Shown here piece by piece: positions 1 through 6,838 of a stretch of 7,962 bases of DNA. The notes beneath the pieces are model-generated. The model saw only the letters and a list, made by a program, of their open reading frames with translations. It was not told the origin of the DNA and did no database searches. Positions within the stretch are counted from its first letter, which is position 1, and each line of letters starts with the position of its first letter. Source of the DNA: Caldifarciminota bacterium (GTDB taxonomy: Bacteria > WOR-3 > Hydrothermia > WGAB01); the NCBI GenBank assembly GCA_015489295.1, contig WGAB01000009.1:1-7962 (forward strand). The letters run 5' to 3'. The position numbers and the translations under genes are program-made.

Positions 1-1
1 C

Positions 2-2017
2 GAGCCCATCAATGTCAACCGGGCCACGGTGGACGAACTCTACAGCCTGTACGGCGTTTCGCTGATTGATGCGGCTTCGGTGGTGCGCTATGCCCGGGTG
101 CTGCGGCTGCGCCACGGCGGCGACCTGCGGCGGGTGCCCGGCCTCTCCTATTACGGCTACCGCAACATGCGGAACTTCGTGGCCTATCGGGAACCCCGCA
201 CCCAGCGGGTCCGGGGCTGGCTCCACCTGGACACCTACTACAGCCCCTACCTGTACACCGCGGGCAGCAACCTGTACGAGCGGATCCGGCAACTGGAATC
301 CACCGAAGCCGGATCCCTGGACTCCCTGCTGCAGGAGGAGGGCTGGAGCCCCCAGGAGGTGCAGCGGTTTTTGGCCCGGCTGAACCGGGAACGGGCCGAG
401 GCCGAGGCGCTGCAGCACCGCCCCTCCTTCCGGTTCAAGGGGCGGCTGAGCCTCTATGGCCGGTACCGCCTGGGCTTTTTGTACCGCGAGAACCCCTATC
501 TGGGGCCCCGGCCGCAGCTCAAGGCCTTCTTTGAACTGGTAAACCTGGGCCCCCTGCGGCGGCTCATCGTGGGCGATTACCGGGTGACCCTGGCCCAGGC
601 CCTGCTGGTGGACAACTCCGAGGAGGCCCGCAGCCGCATCCTGGACCGGCCGTACGGCATCTACGGCGACCAAACGAGCCAGCGGAGCTTCAACTTTGAA
701 GGGATGGCGGCCCAGCTCCGCCAGGGGCCCCTGGCGGGCATCTTCTTCTACTCCCTGGCGCCGCGCCACTTCGTGCCCAAGCGCGACGGCACCCCGAACT
801 TTTACTACACCGGCACCTTCATCCCCTCCGACTTCAAGAACCGCCTGCTGGAGGAAACCCGGGGCGCCTATGTCACCTACGACCTGCCCCTGCCCTGGTT
901 CCCCACGGGCAGCCAGGTGGGCCTGGGCTACCTGCAGATTGACTATCCCCAGGCCCTGAACCCGGACTTCTCGGAGATGGACCTGCCGGGCGACCGCGAG
1001 AGCCTGGGCGACGACGCCTCCTTCCTGTGGGTGGGCGGCAAAACCAAACGGTTCTACAACTTCACCTTCCGCTGGGTTCGGGCCCCGGTATCCGTGGAAC
1101 TGGAGGCCGCCCACGAGGAGCGCGGCGGCAACGCCCTGGTGGCCAAGAGCCGGCTCCAGTTCAATCCCCTGTACTTCAATGTGCTGGTGCGCCATTACGA
1201 GCCCGATTACACCAACCCCTACATGCGGCCGTTCCAGGAGGACACGCGGTTCGCCGATACCCCGATGGAACGCCCGTACCGCCTGCTGGATCCCCTGTAC
1301 AGCGAACTGGCCACCTTCCCCATGCCCAAGCCGGAAACCGGGTTCTACATTGAAACGCGGTACCAGTTCGCCCCGAAGATCCTCACCCCCCGCACCTATG
1401 TGGATGTGTGGCGCGACAACACCGACGGCCTGTGGAACTACCGGCTGCAGGCCGAGGTGGAACTCCGGCCCGTGCATCCCTTCCGGATCCGCCTGAAGCA
1501 AAAGTGGCAAAAGCGGCGCAACCGCCGCAACCTGGACGTTACCGAGTCCTTTACCCGCGAAACCACCCTGCGGATGTACGCCATCCTGGGCCGGGGCGAC
1601 TTCGTGGGCTTTGAAGGGCGGTACGGGGCCGTGGACCTCAAGGAGCGGCTTTCCTATCCCGAAGACGAGATCAACGGCGGCTTCGTGGCGGCCAACTTCA
1701 CGAAGCGGCTTTCGGAGAAGTCGGAGGTGCGGGTGGGCTACATCGTGTGGCGCACCAACGGCATGTCGCAGTGGGCCTTTGAGGACACGGGCATTGACTT
1801 TTTGTACGGCGACGGCGACAAGTGGTACATCGCCTGGTTCCACCGGCCCACGCCCAACCTGGGCCTGAAACTCAAGGTGCGCTTTAAGAACACCCGGTTT
1901 CCGCACACCGGGCTCTTCGGCGAAGGGGCCCATTTCGCCGACGGCTCGCCTGTGCTGGGCTTCACCGAGGTGGAACCCTTCCACTCGGTGTCGCTCTTCG
2001 TGGACTACAGTTTCTAA
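2..2017 (+). CDS. Helix-hairpin-helix / outer-membrane beta-barrel protein, 5' truncated by window edge
   Basis: The frame is open from base 2, so the gene begins upstream; the first in-frame start inside the window, GTG at 29, falls within a conserved motif and is not the real start. The first residues (INVNRATVDELYSLYGV, bases 8-58) are a ComEA-like helix-hairpin-helix, and a second copy follows around DLRRVPGL (bases 122-145). HhH motifs usually contact DNA or proteins. A short charged helical stretch (about bases 290-420) leads into some 530 residues rich in alternating Tyr, Phe, Arg and Gly, typical of transmembrane beta-strands, ending in VDYSF; a terminal Phe is a common outer-membrane barrel insertion signal. 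GDYRVTLAQALLVDN (bases 572-616) resembles the 'GDYxxxxGQGL' strand I recall from Bacteroidota HhH-barrel proteins. The function is unknown; surface DNA handling or a structural porin-like role are guesses. acpS starts 23 bases downstream. The signal peptide, if any, lies outside the window. Confidence 0.85.
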   Translation, partial: EPINVNRATVDELYSLYGVSLIDAASVVRYARVLRLRHGGDLRRVPGLSYYGYRNMRNFVAYREPRTQRVRGWLHLDTYYSPYLYTAGSNLYERIRQLESTEAGSLDSLLQEEGWSPQEVQRFLARLNRERAEAEALQHRPSFRFKGRLSLYGRYRLGFLYRENPYLGPRPQLKAFFELVNLGPLRRLIVGDYRVTLAQALLVDNSEEARSRILDRPYGIYGDQTSQRSFNFEGMAAQLRQGPLAGIFFYSLAPRHFVPKRDGTPNFYYTGTFIPSDFKNRLLEETRGAYVTYDLPLPWFPTGSQVGLGYLQIDYPQALNPDFSEMDLPGDRESLGDDASFLWVGGKTKRFYNFTFRWVRAPVSVELEAAHEERGGNALVAKSRLQFNPLYFNVLVRHYEPDYTNPYMRPFQEDTRFADTPMERPYRLLDPLYSELATFPMPKPETGFYIETRYQFAPKILTPRTYVDVWRDNTDGLWNYRLQAEVELRPVHPFRIRLKQKWQKRRNRRNLDVTESFTRETTLRMYAILGRGDFVGFEGRYGAVDLKERLSYPEDEINGGFVAANFTKRLSEKSEVRVGYIVWRTNGMSQWAFEDTGIDFLYGDGDKWYIAWFHRPTPNLGLKLKVRFKNTRFPHTGLFGEGAHFADGSPVLGFTEVEPFHSVSLFVDYSF

Positions 2018-2040
2018 CGCCACCCGGGGATGGGGCGCCG

Positions 2041-2430
2041 ATGACCGAGATTGGCGTGGACCTGGTGTCCGTGCGCCGGATGGCACGGCTTTTAGACCGG
2101 TTCGGCTCCCGGGCCTTGAACCGGCTGTTTACGGCGGAGGAACAGGCCCTCTGCCGGGGCCGGCGCGACGCGGCCCGATGCCTGGCCGCGCGGTTCGCCG
2201 CCAAGGAGGCGCTGCTGAAGGCCCTGGGAACCGGCCTGCGCCACGGCCTCCGCTGGACCGACATCGCGGTGGTTTCCGGGCCCGACGGCCGCCCGGTGTA
2301 CCGGCTGCATCCCCGGGTCCAGCACCGCCTCAAGGGAAAAACGCCCAGGGTTTCCCTGAGCCATGAAAAGGAGTATGCCCTTGCCGTCTGCATCCTCGTC
2401 GGAAACGCTGGTGATCGCCCTGGGGGGTAA
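2041..2430 (+). CDS. acpS: Holo-[acyl-carrier-protein] synthase (AcpS)
   Basis: AcpS moves the 4'-phosphopantetheine arm of coenzyme A onto a serine of apo-acyl carrier protein, giving active ACP for cytosolic fatty-acid synthesis. The 129-residue protein has the usual size (about 120-130) and all family marks. The N-terminal strand is IGVDLVSV with metal-binding Asp7. The core helix is RFAAKEALLKALGTG (residues 51-65), whose Glu56 is the second metal ligand and Lys55 the conserved neighbour. The late motif is SLSHEKEYALA (105-115). The ATG at 2041 places Asp7 where the family expects it; only a weak G-rich stretch precedes it, so translation may depend partly on the gene 23 bases upstream. 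The last 10 or so residues (GNAGDRPGG) lie beyond the conserved fold and are encoded in the overlap with carbamate kinase, so they are probably a by-product of that overlap. The family call is secure. Confidence 0.95.
   Translation: MTEIGVDLVSVRRMARLLDRFGSRALNRLFTAEEQALCRGRRDAARCLAARFAAKEALLKALGTGLRHGLRWTDIAVVSGPDGRPVYRLHPRVQHRLKGKTPRVSLSHEKEYALAVCILVGNAGDRPGG
2369..2373 (+). promoter_or_regulatory. Shine-Dalgarno AGGAG inside acpS, deciding the carbamate kinase start
   Basis: AGGAG, preceded by three A's, is the only good ribosome-binding sequence near the start of carbamate kinase. It lies 7 bases before TTG at 2381 (ideal), 1 base before ATG at 2375 (too close), after ATG at 2363 (useless for it), and 37 bases before GTG at 2411. 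This favours TTG 2381, although TTG starts are uncommon. Confidence 0.5.
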
Positions 2431-3334
2431 CGCCCTCCGCAAGAAGGGCGAAGACTTTTCGGTGGAAACCCAGTACCGCAATGTCCTGCGGTCCATGCAG
2501 AACCTCCGGCCCCTGTTCACCCCCGAGCGTCGCATCGCCATCACCCACGGCAACGGCCCCCAGGTGGGCGTAGAGTTCCACCGCAACATCCTGGCCCGCG
2601 ACTGGTACCCGCCCTATTCGCTGGATGTGCTCAACGCCGACACCCAGGGCTGGATCGGCTACCTCATCGTCAACGCCCTGCATCAGGTGTTCCTGGAACA
2701 CGGCATCCGCCGCCAGGCCACGGCCGTGGTCACCCGGGTGGAGGTGGACCCCGAGGATCCGGCCTTCCAGAACCCCACGAAGCCCATCGGCGACTTTTAC
2801 AGCGAGGAGGAGGCCCGAAGGCTTCAGGAGGTTCTGGGCCTGCCCATGCGCGAGGATGCGGGCCGGGGCTGGCGGGCCGTGGTGCCTTCGCCCTGGCCGC
2901 GCCATGTGGTGGAGGCCCCGGTGATCCAGGAACTGGTGCAAAAAGGGGTGGTGACCGTGGCGGTGGGCGGCGGCGGCATCCCGGTGGTCCGCCGCGACCA
3001 CGGGTACCAGGGCGTGCCCGCGGTGATTGATAAGGACCGGGCCTCGGCCGTACTGGCCCTGGAGATCGGCGCTCGCCGGCTCATCATCTTGACCGAGGTG
3101 GACCGGGTGTACCTGAACTTCGGCACGCCTCAGGCGCAACCCCTGGAACACCTGACCCTTCGGGAGGCGGAACAGTACCTGGCCGAGGGCCATTTCCCGC
3201 CGGGCAACATGGGCCCCAAGATTGAGGCGGCCATCCATTTTCTCCGGCACGGCGGCCAGGAGGTCATCATCACAAGCATTGAACGGGCCCACCAGGCTCT
3301 GCAGGGCCTGGCCGGAACCCATCTCCACCCTTAA
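2381..3334 (+). CDS. arcC: Carbamate kinase
   Basis: This cytosolic enzyme interconverts carbamoyl phosphate plus ADP with ATP, CO2 and ammonia; in fermentation it harvests ATP from carbamoyl phosphate made by arginine deiminase or purine/allantoin breakdown. From TTG 2381 it has 317 residues, close to the family's roughly 310. Motifs in order: ALGGNAL (13-19, phosphate loop of amino-acid kinases), THGNGPQVG (55-63), VEVDPEDPAFQNPTKPIG (120-137, a carbamate-kinase hallmark with Lys134), VGGGGIPV (195-202), DKDRASAVLA (217-226), TEVDRVY (238-244) and GNMGPK (275-280, catalytic Lys). No residue of these motifs is missing. Other starts are ATG 2363, ATG 2375 and GTG 2411; the extra N-terminal residues precede the first conserved strand and do not affect the call. 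It overlaps acpS by about 50 bases, implying translational coupling. No arginine deiminase or ornithine carbamoyltransferase gene is nearby, so the source of carbamoyl phosphate is unknown. Confidence 0.95.
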   Translation: MPSASSSETLVIALGGNALRKKGEDFSVETQYRNVLRSMQNLRPLFTPERRIAITHGNGPQVGVEFHRNILARDWYPPYSLDVLNADTQGWIGYLIVNALHQVFLEHGIRRQATAVVTRVEVDPEDPAFQNPTKPIGDFYSEEEARRLQEVLGLPMREDAGRGWRAVVPSPWPRHVVEAPVIQELVQKGVVTVAVGGGGIPVVRRDHGYQGVPAVIDKDRASAVLALEIGARRLIILTEVDRVYLNFGTPQAQPLEHLTLREAEQYLAEGHFPPGNMGPKIEAAIHFLRHGGQEVIITSIERAHQALQGLAGTHLHP

Positions 3335-3338
3335 CGCA

Positions 3339-3366
3339 CACCTGCGAAAAACCTGGGAGGTGCAGG
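3339..3366 (+). promoter_or_regulatory. Strong SD for the peptidase with possible SD-masking hairpin
   Basis: GGGAGG (3355-3360) sits 6 bases before ATG 3367 and fixes that start. CACCT (3339-3343) can pair with AGGTG (3358-3362), which covers part of the SD. Alternatively CCTGC (3341-3345) can pair with GCAGG (3362-3366), leaving the SD in the loop. The two 5-bp stems share bases and exclude each other. The SD is clear; the regulatory hairpin is speculative, as such short stems arise often in GC-rich DNA. Confidence 0.4.
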
Positions 3367-5142
3367 ATGCGCGCCTTTGAGGAGTTTTTTGCCTATGAGC
3401 TGCTCCGCAACCTCTGGGTGCCGCCCCGGCGGCCCGACGAGGTGCTCTATGTGTCCAACAACTCGGGGCAACTGAACCTGTGGCGGCGTCGGCTCCGCAG
3501 CCGGTGCCCCGAACGCCTGACCTTTTACGAGGAGTGGGCCGTTTGGTTCGGCCTGGAAACCCCCTACGGCATCCTGCTGCTCATGGACTTCCAGGGCCGG
3601 GAGCGCCACCAGATGGCCCTGCTCCAGCCCGGCCGCTGGCCCGAAAGGCTCACCCGGAACCTGGACCACTTTTACCGCTTTGATTCCCAAACCGTCACGC
3701 CCGACGGCCGGTTTGTGGTCCTGTTTTCCGACCAGCAAGACCCGCGGTTTCCGGGCCTGTTCCTCTACGACCTGGAACGCCGGGAACTCCGGCCCCTGCT
3801 GCACCAGGAGGGCCGCCAGCTGATGCCCCAGGTGGTGTCGCCGGACGGCCAATGGGTTCTGGTGGCGGCGGCGCTGGACCTGGAAACCACCGAGGTGCTG
3901 CTCGTGCACCTGGCCACCGGCGAAAGCGAGGTGCTGATGCCGGCCCGGAAGGAGGTCACACAGGTCCCCGTGGACTGGCACCCCTCGGGCCGGGGGTTCT
4001 ATGTGCTCACCGACCAGGACCACGAGTTCACCTGGCTGGGCTATTACGACCTGGAACAGCGCACCCTTACGCCGGTGGCGCAGCCGGAGCACGATGTGGA
4101 GTGGATGCGGTACCACAACGGCACCCTGTTCTGGGTGGAAAACCACGACGGCCGGCATGTGCTGCTGGCGCGGCGCGAGGGCGCGGCCCGCACCCGCCGG
4201 TTCCGCCTGCCCGCAGGCAATTTTTCCAGCCTCCGCCTGGTGGGCGATTCCCTGTACCTGGTGCTGGAGGGCGCCCGGTTCCCCAGCAACCTGCTGAAGC
4301 TCCATCTCCGGAGCGGCCGGTACCGCAAGGTGGCCGGCGGCTTCTATACCGACCTCTCCGAAGACGAACTGGTGGAACCGGAATCCGTTCGGTACCGCTC
4401 CTTTGATGGCCTTCCGATTCAGGCCTGGCTGTATCGGCCGAAGGGGGCACAGGGCAGGGTGCCGGTGGTGCTTTCCATCCACGGCGGCCCCAACTGGCAG
4501 GAACGGCCCCTGTACAGCGGCTTTTACCAGTACCTGCTGCAACACGGCGTGGCCGTTTTCGCCCCCAACTACCGGGGTTCCACGGGCTTCGGCAAGACCT
4601 TCAAACGCCTCATCTACCGCGACTGGGGCGGTGCCGAACTCCGCGACCTGGAGGAGGGGGTCCGCTGGCTCCTGCAGCAGCCCTGGGTGGATCCCCAGCG
4701 GATCGCCGTGTTCGGCGGCAGCTTCGGCGGCTTCGCCACCCTTTCGTGTCTTACCCGCCTGCCCCAGTACTTCTGCTGCGGCGTGGACATCATGGGCCCC
4801 TCCAACCTCGTGACCTTCGCCGGTTCGGTGCCCGAGCACTGGAAACCCTTCATGGCCCAGATCGTGGGGGATCCGGAAAAGGACCGGGACCTCCTGCTGG
4901 AACGGTCGCCCATCACCTATGTGGAGAACCTGCGGGCGCCGCTGCTCGTGATCCAGGGCGCCAACGATCCCCGGGTGGTCAAGGCCGAGTCCGACCAGAT
5001 GGTGGAGGCCCTGCGCCAGCGCGGCGTGCCCGTGGAGTATGTGGTATTTGAGGACGAAGGCCACGGGTTCACCAAGCGCGCGAACCAGGTGCGGGCCTTC
5101 CGGCTGAGCGCCGAGTTCCTGCTGAAGCACCTGAAGAGGTAA
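3367..5142 (+). CDS. S9 family serine peptidase (prolyl oligopeptidase / acylaminoacyl-peptidase type)
   Basis: The 591-residue protein is a two-part S9 peptidase. Residues about 20-335 form a beta-propeller of PD40/TolB-like blades, with recurring 'xxSPDGxxV' turns (TPDGRFVVLF at 111-120, SPDGQWVLVA at 158-167, HPSGRGFYVL at 205-214) followed by 'LYDLE'-like strands. Residues about 340-591 are an alpha/beta-hydrolase: oxyanion-region HGGP (372-375), NYRGSTGFG (401-409), nucleophile Ser452 in GGSFGGF, Asp534 in GANDPRV and His566 in DEGHGF, so the triad is complete. Such enzymes trim short peptides, often after proline or by removing acylated N-terminal residues; the sequence alone does not settle specificity. 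No signal peptide is seen, so it is probably cytosolic. The ATG is fixed by GGGAGG 6 bases upstream. It lies 32 bases after arcC, probably in one operon, which fits peptide/amino-acid catabolism. It converges with the transporter gene, with a 17-base gap and no clear terminator. Confidence 0.95.
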   Translation: MRAFEEFFAYELLRNLWVPPRRPDEVLYVSNNSGQLNLWRRRLRSRCPERLTFYEEWAVWFGLETPYGILLLMDFQGRERHQMALLQPGRWPERLTRNLDHFYRFDSQTVTPDGRFVVLFSDQQDPRFPGLFLYDLERRELRPLLHQEGRQLMPQVVSPDGQWVLVAAALDLETTEVLLVHLATGESEVLMPARKEVTQVPVDWHPSGRGFYVLTDQDHEFTWLGYYDLEQRTLTPVAQPEHDVEWMRYHNGTLFWVENHDGRHVLLARREGAARTRRFRLPAGNFSSLRLVGDSLYLVLEGARFPSNLLKLHLRSGRYRKVAGGFYTDLSEDELVEPESVRYRSFDGLPIQAWLYRPKGAQGRVPVVLSIHGGPNWQERPLYSGFYQYLLQHGVAVFAPNYRGSTGFGKTFKRLIYRDWGGAELRDLEEGVRWLLQQPWVDPQRIAVFGGSFGGFATLSCLTRLPQYFCCGVDIMGPSNLVTFAGSVPEHWKPFMAQIVGDPEKDRDLLLERSPITYVENLRAPLLVIQGANDPRVVKAESDQMVEALRQRGVPVEYVVFEDEGHGFTKRANQVRAFRLSAEFLLKHLKR

Positions 5143-5159
5143 GGCACGCGGGCCCGGTT

Positions 5160-6764
5160 TCACCCGCTTTGGAGGGGGCGGTATTGGCCAGCCCGCCGAA
5201 GGGCGGCTTCCTTCTGGTCTCGGTGCACAAAGTGGAAGTGGACCGGATGTTGCCGCGTAAGGTCACGGGTGAGGTCCCCGGCAACCCGGTCGGCCTCCCT
5301 CTGGGTGGGAGGATGGGCGGTAACCACCAGCAAGTCCACGTCGTGGGTTTGGGCGGGTTCCTGGCGGGCCAGGCTTCCCACCAGGTACACCTCGGCGTCT
5401 TTGAACCGTTCCCGAACCCGATGGAGCACCAGGCCGATCCAGGATTCCCACCGTTTGAGGTTCTCCTCCCGTCTGCGGAGACGATCGTCCATGTAGGGAG
5501 CGAGTTCCCGGCCCGTGGCCAGGCGATACAGGCCCTCGAGGGCGAAGGAGAGGGCCACGAGCCCCCCGAAAATGGCCAGGGATGACGGGGACAGCAGGAA
5601 CATCCGATACAGCAGGGTTCCGAGGGCCACCAGGGTAAGCAGAACCCCGAGGAGCACGATGCTGGCCCGGGCCTTGATCTGGTGCCGGAGCCGGAAGGCG
5701 GCGAGGTTGACCATCAGGAAGATCAGGAGGAAACCGCCGCTGCCAGCCGTGGAAATGGACTCCAGGCTGGCCAGATTGGCCAGCAATACCGCCAGCAGGC
5801 CGATCCACACCAGCCCTTCAGGGGCCTGCTTCCACACCCGACGCTCCAGGGTTCGGGGCAGCTGGCCGTATTTGGCCACCATGTAGCTGGCCCGGGCGGT
5901 GCCGTACAGCGTGGCGTTGATGGCCGAACTGGTGGAAACCAGGGCTGCCAGGGTCACGAGCCAGAAGCCCGCTGCCCCCAGTACCGGCCGTGCCACGGCG
6001 GCCAGGGCGTAGTCGCGTTCCTTCAGGATGACCTCCAGGGGCAGGGTTCCCACGGTCACCACCGCGATGAGCACGTAAACGACGATGACCAGGAGGACCG
6101 AGGTAAAGAAGGCCCGGGGAAGAATCTCCAGGTGGTAAACATCCTGGGCCGTATTGGCGATCAATTCAAAGCCCTCATAGGCCAGGAAGATGAGCATGCC
6201 CCCGGCCACGATGCTGGTGCCATCGGGCCAGTGGCTGGGGGTAAGGTTCTGCCACCGCACGAAGAACAGGCCGGTTCCCGCCACGAGGAGCAACACCAGG
6301 AGCTTGAAGGCCACCATGAGGTCTTCGGCCTTGCCGCTCACATACGCCCCCAGGGCGTTGAGCCCCATGAAGAGGAACACCACGAGGGTGATCAGCAGGT
6401 GTTTCCAGAGGGGGTTGTTGCCCAGAACGCTGGCTCCGTAACTTCCGAAGGCGTAAGCGTACAGGGCGATCATCACGGTGTAACTCACCAGGAGCAGCAC
6501 GTTGAGGCCGCCGGAGAAGGCGTTGGGGCCGTAGGCCCGCACCAGATACTCAATGGTGCCGCCTTCGCTGGGGAACCGCACCGAGAGCCGGGCATAGGCG
6601 TAGGCGGTGATCAGGGCCACCAGCCCGGCCAGGAGAAAGGCCACCGGGGCGGCATTCCGGGAGATTTGCACACTGAGGCCCAGGACGGCGAAGATGCCGC
6701 CGCCGATCATGCCTCCGATGCCGATGCTGACGGCCTCCCAGAACCCAATGCCCTGACGATGCAT
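5160..6764 (-). CDS. APC-superfamily amino-acid permease fused to a C-terminal nucleotidyltransferase-like domain
   Basis: The 534-residue inner-membrane protein has two parts. Residues 1-412 are an amino-acid/polyamine/organocation permease. GIGGMIGGGIFAVLG (16-30) is the unwound first segment that grips substrate in this family, and about 12 hydrophobic segments follow (roughly 12-32, 40-60, 85-110, 122-141, 148-169, 184-204, 218-241, 260-285, 317-333, 338-357, 367-386, 390-412). The substrate is not readable; a neutral or branched amino acid is a guess. A charged linker (about 413-450, RLRRREENLKRW) leads to a cytoplasmic domain with an MNT/Pol-beta signature, VGSLARQEP...HDVDLLVV (462-481). 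The ATG at 6764 is supported by CGGAGG 6 bases upstream. The reading frame is continuous through permease, linker and domain, so nothing suggests a frameshift or assembly join. It lies 74 bases downstream of menG on the same strand and may have its own promoter. Some archaeal and bacterial APC permeases carry universal-stress or other nucleotide-binding tails; an MNT tail is less familiar to me. Confidence 0.93.
   Translation of the reverse strand: MHRQGIGFWEAVSIGIGGMIGGGIFAVLGLSVQISRNAAPVAFLLAGLVALITAYAYARLSVRFPSEGGTIEYLVRAYGPNAFSGGLNVLLLVSYTVMIALYAYAFGSYGASVLGNNPLWKHLLITLVVFLFMGLNALGAYVSGKAEDLMVAFKLLVLLLVAGTGLFFVRWQNLTPSHWPDGTSIVAGGMLIFLAYEGFELIANTAQDVYHLEILPRAFFTSVLLVIVVYVLIAVVTVGTLPLEVILKERDYALAAVARPVLGAAGFWLVTLAALVSTSSAINATLYGTARASYMVAKYGQLPRTLERRVWKQAPEGLVWIGLLAVLLANLASLESISTAGSGGFLLIFLMVNLAAFRLRHQIKARASIVLLGVLLTLVALGTLLYRMFLLSPSSLAIFGGLVALSFALEGLYRLATGRELAPYMDDRLRRREENLKRWESWIGLVLHRVRERFKDAEVYLVGSLARQEPAQTHDVDLLVVTAHPPTQREADRVAGDLTRDLTRQHPVHFHFVHRDQKEAALRRAGQYRPLQSG
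5205..5492 (-). other. MNT/Pol-beta-type nucleotidyltransferase-like domain at the permease C-terminus
   Basis: This covers permease residues about 425-520. Seen directly: Gly463-Ser464, exactly ten residues, then Asp475-Val-Asp477, matching the G-S-x10-D-x-D signature of minimal nucleotidyltransferases, flanked by hydrophobic strands (EVYLV before, LLVV after). A helical stretch (487-505) and a final strand PVHFHFV (507-513) follow, where this fold usually shows 'VDLV' with the third metal-binding acid. Here the alternating positions are His509, Phe510, His511, so the third carboxylate seems absent. By family knowledge the two Asp residues bind metal and the GS loop binds nucleotide. The domain may therefore bind nucleotide without normal transfer. 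The Asp477 codon is at 5334-5336 and Ser464 near 5373-5375. Confidence 0.8.
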
Positions 6765-6788
6765 GAAAGACCTCCGTTAAACAGGGGA

Positions 6789-6817
6789 ATTGTACGGGTC
6801 CGGACCCACAGCCTGCA
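6789..6817 (-). promoter_or_regulatory. Possible promoter of the permease with a 12-bp palindrome beside the -10
   Basis: Read on the minus strand, TACAAT (6794 down to 6789) matches 5 of 6 bases of a sigma70 -10 box and would start transcription near 6782, giving a leader of about 18 bases with the CGGAGG ribosome site at 6776-6771. Directly upstream lies a perfect 12-bp palindrome, GGGTCCGGACCC (6796-6807), in the place of the -10/-35 spacer where operators can sit. The -35 (TGCAGG, 6817-6812) is poor. No T-run follows the palindrome on either strand, so it is not an ordinary intrinsic terminator for menG. Confidence 0.4.
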
Positions 6818-6838
6818 GAAGAACGGGACAAGGGCGTC

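Noticed and set aside
29..31. GTG at 29 as the true start of the HhH/barrel gene
   Set aside because: The frame stays open to the window edge, and the residues before it (INVNRAT) are the conserved start of the helix-hairpin-helix motif, so the gene begins upstream.
2330..3328. A 332-codon minus-strand frame opposite carbamate kinase
   Set aside because: Carbamate kinase motifs are complete on the plus strand; the antisense product is a His/Gly/Val-rich shadow with no motif.
3331..5163. A 610-codon open frame on the minus strand across the whole S9 peptidase gene
   Set aside because: The plus strand has a complete catalytic triad, propeller motifs and a strong ribosome site. The antisense product is low-complexity (rich in His, Gln, Gly, Pro) with no recognisable motif, as expected from a mirror of GC-rich codons.
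5148..5167. Possible bidirectional terminator in the convergent gap (GCGGG/CCCGC, 10-base loop)
   Set aside because: The stem is only 5 bp, overlaps the permease stop codon, and has no T-run on either strand.
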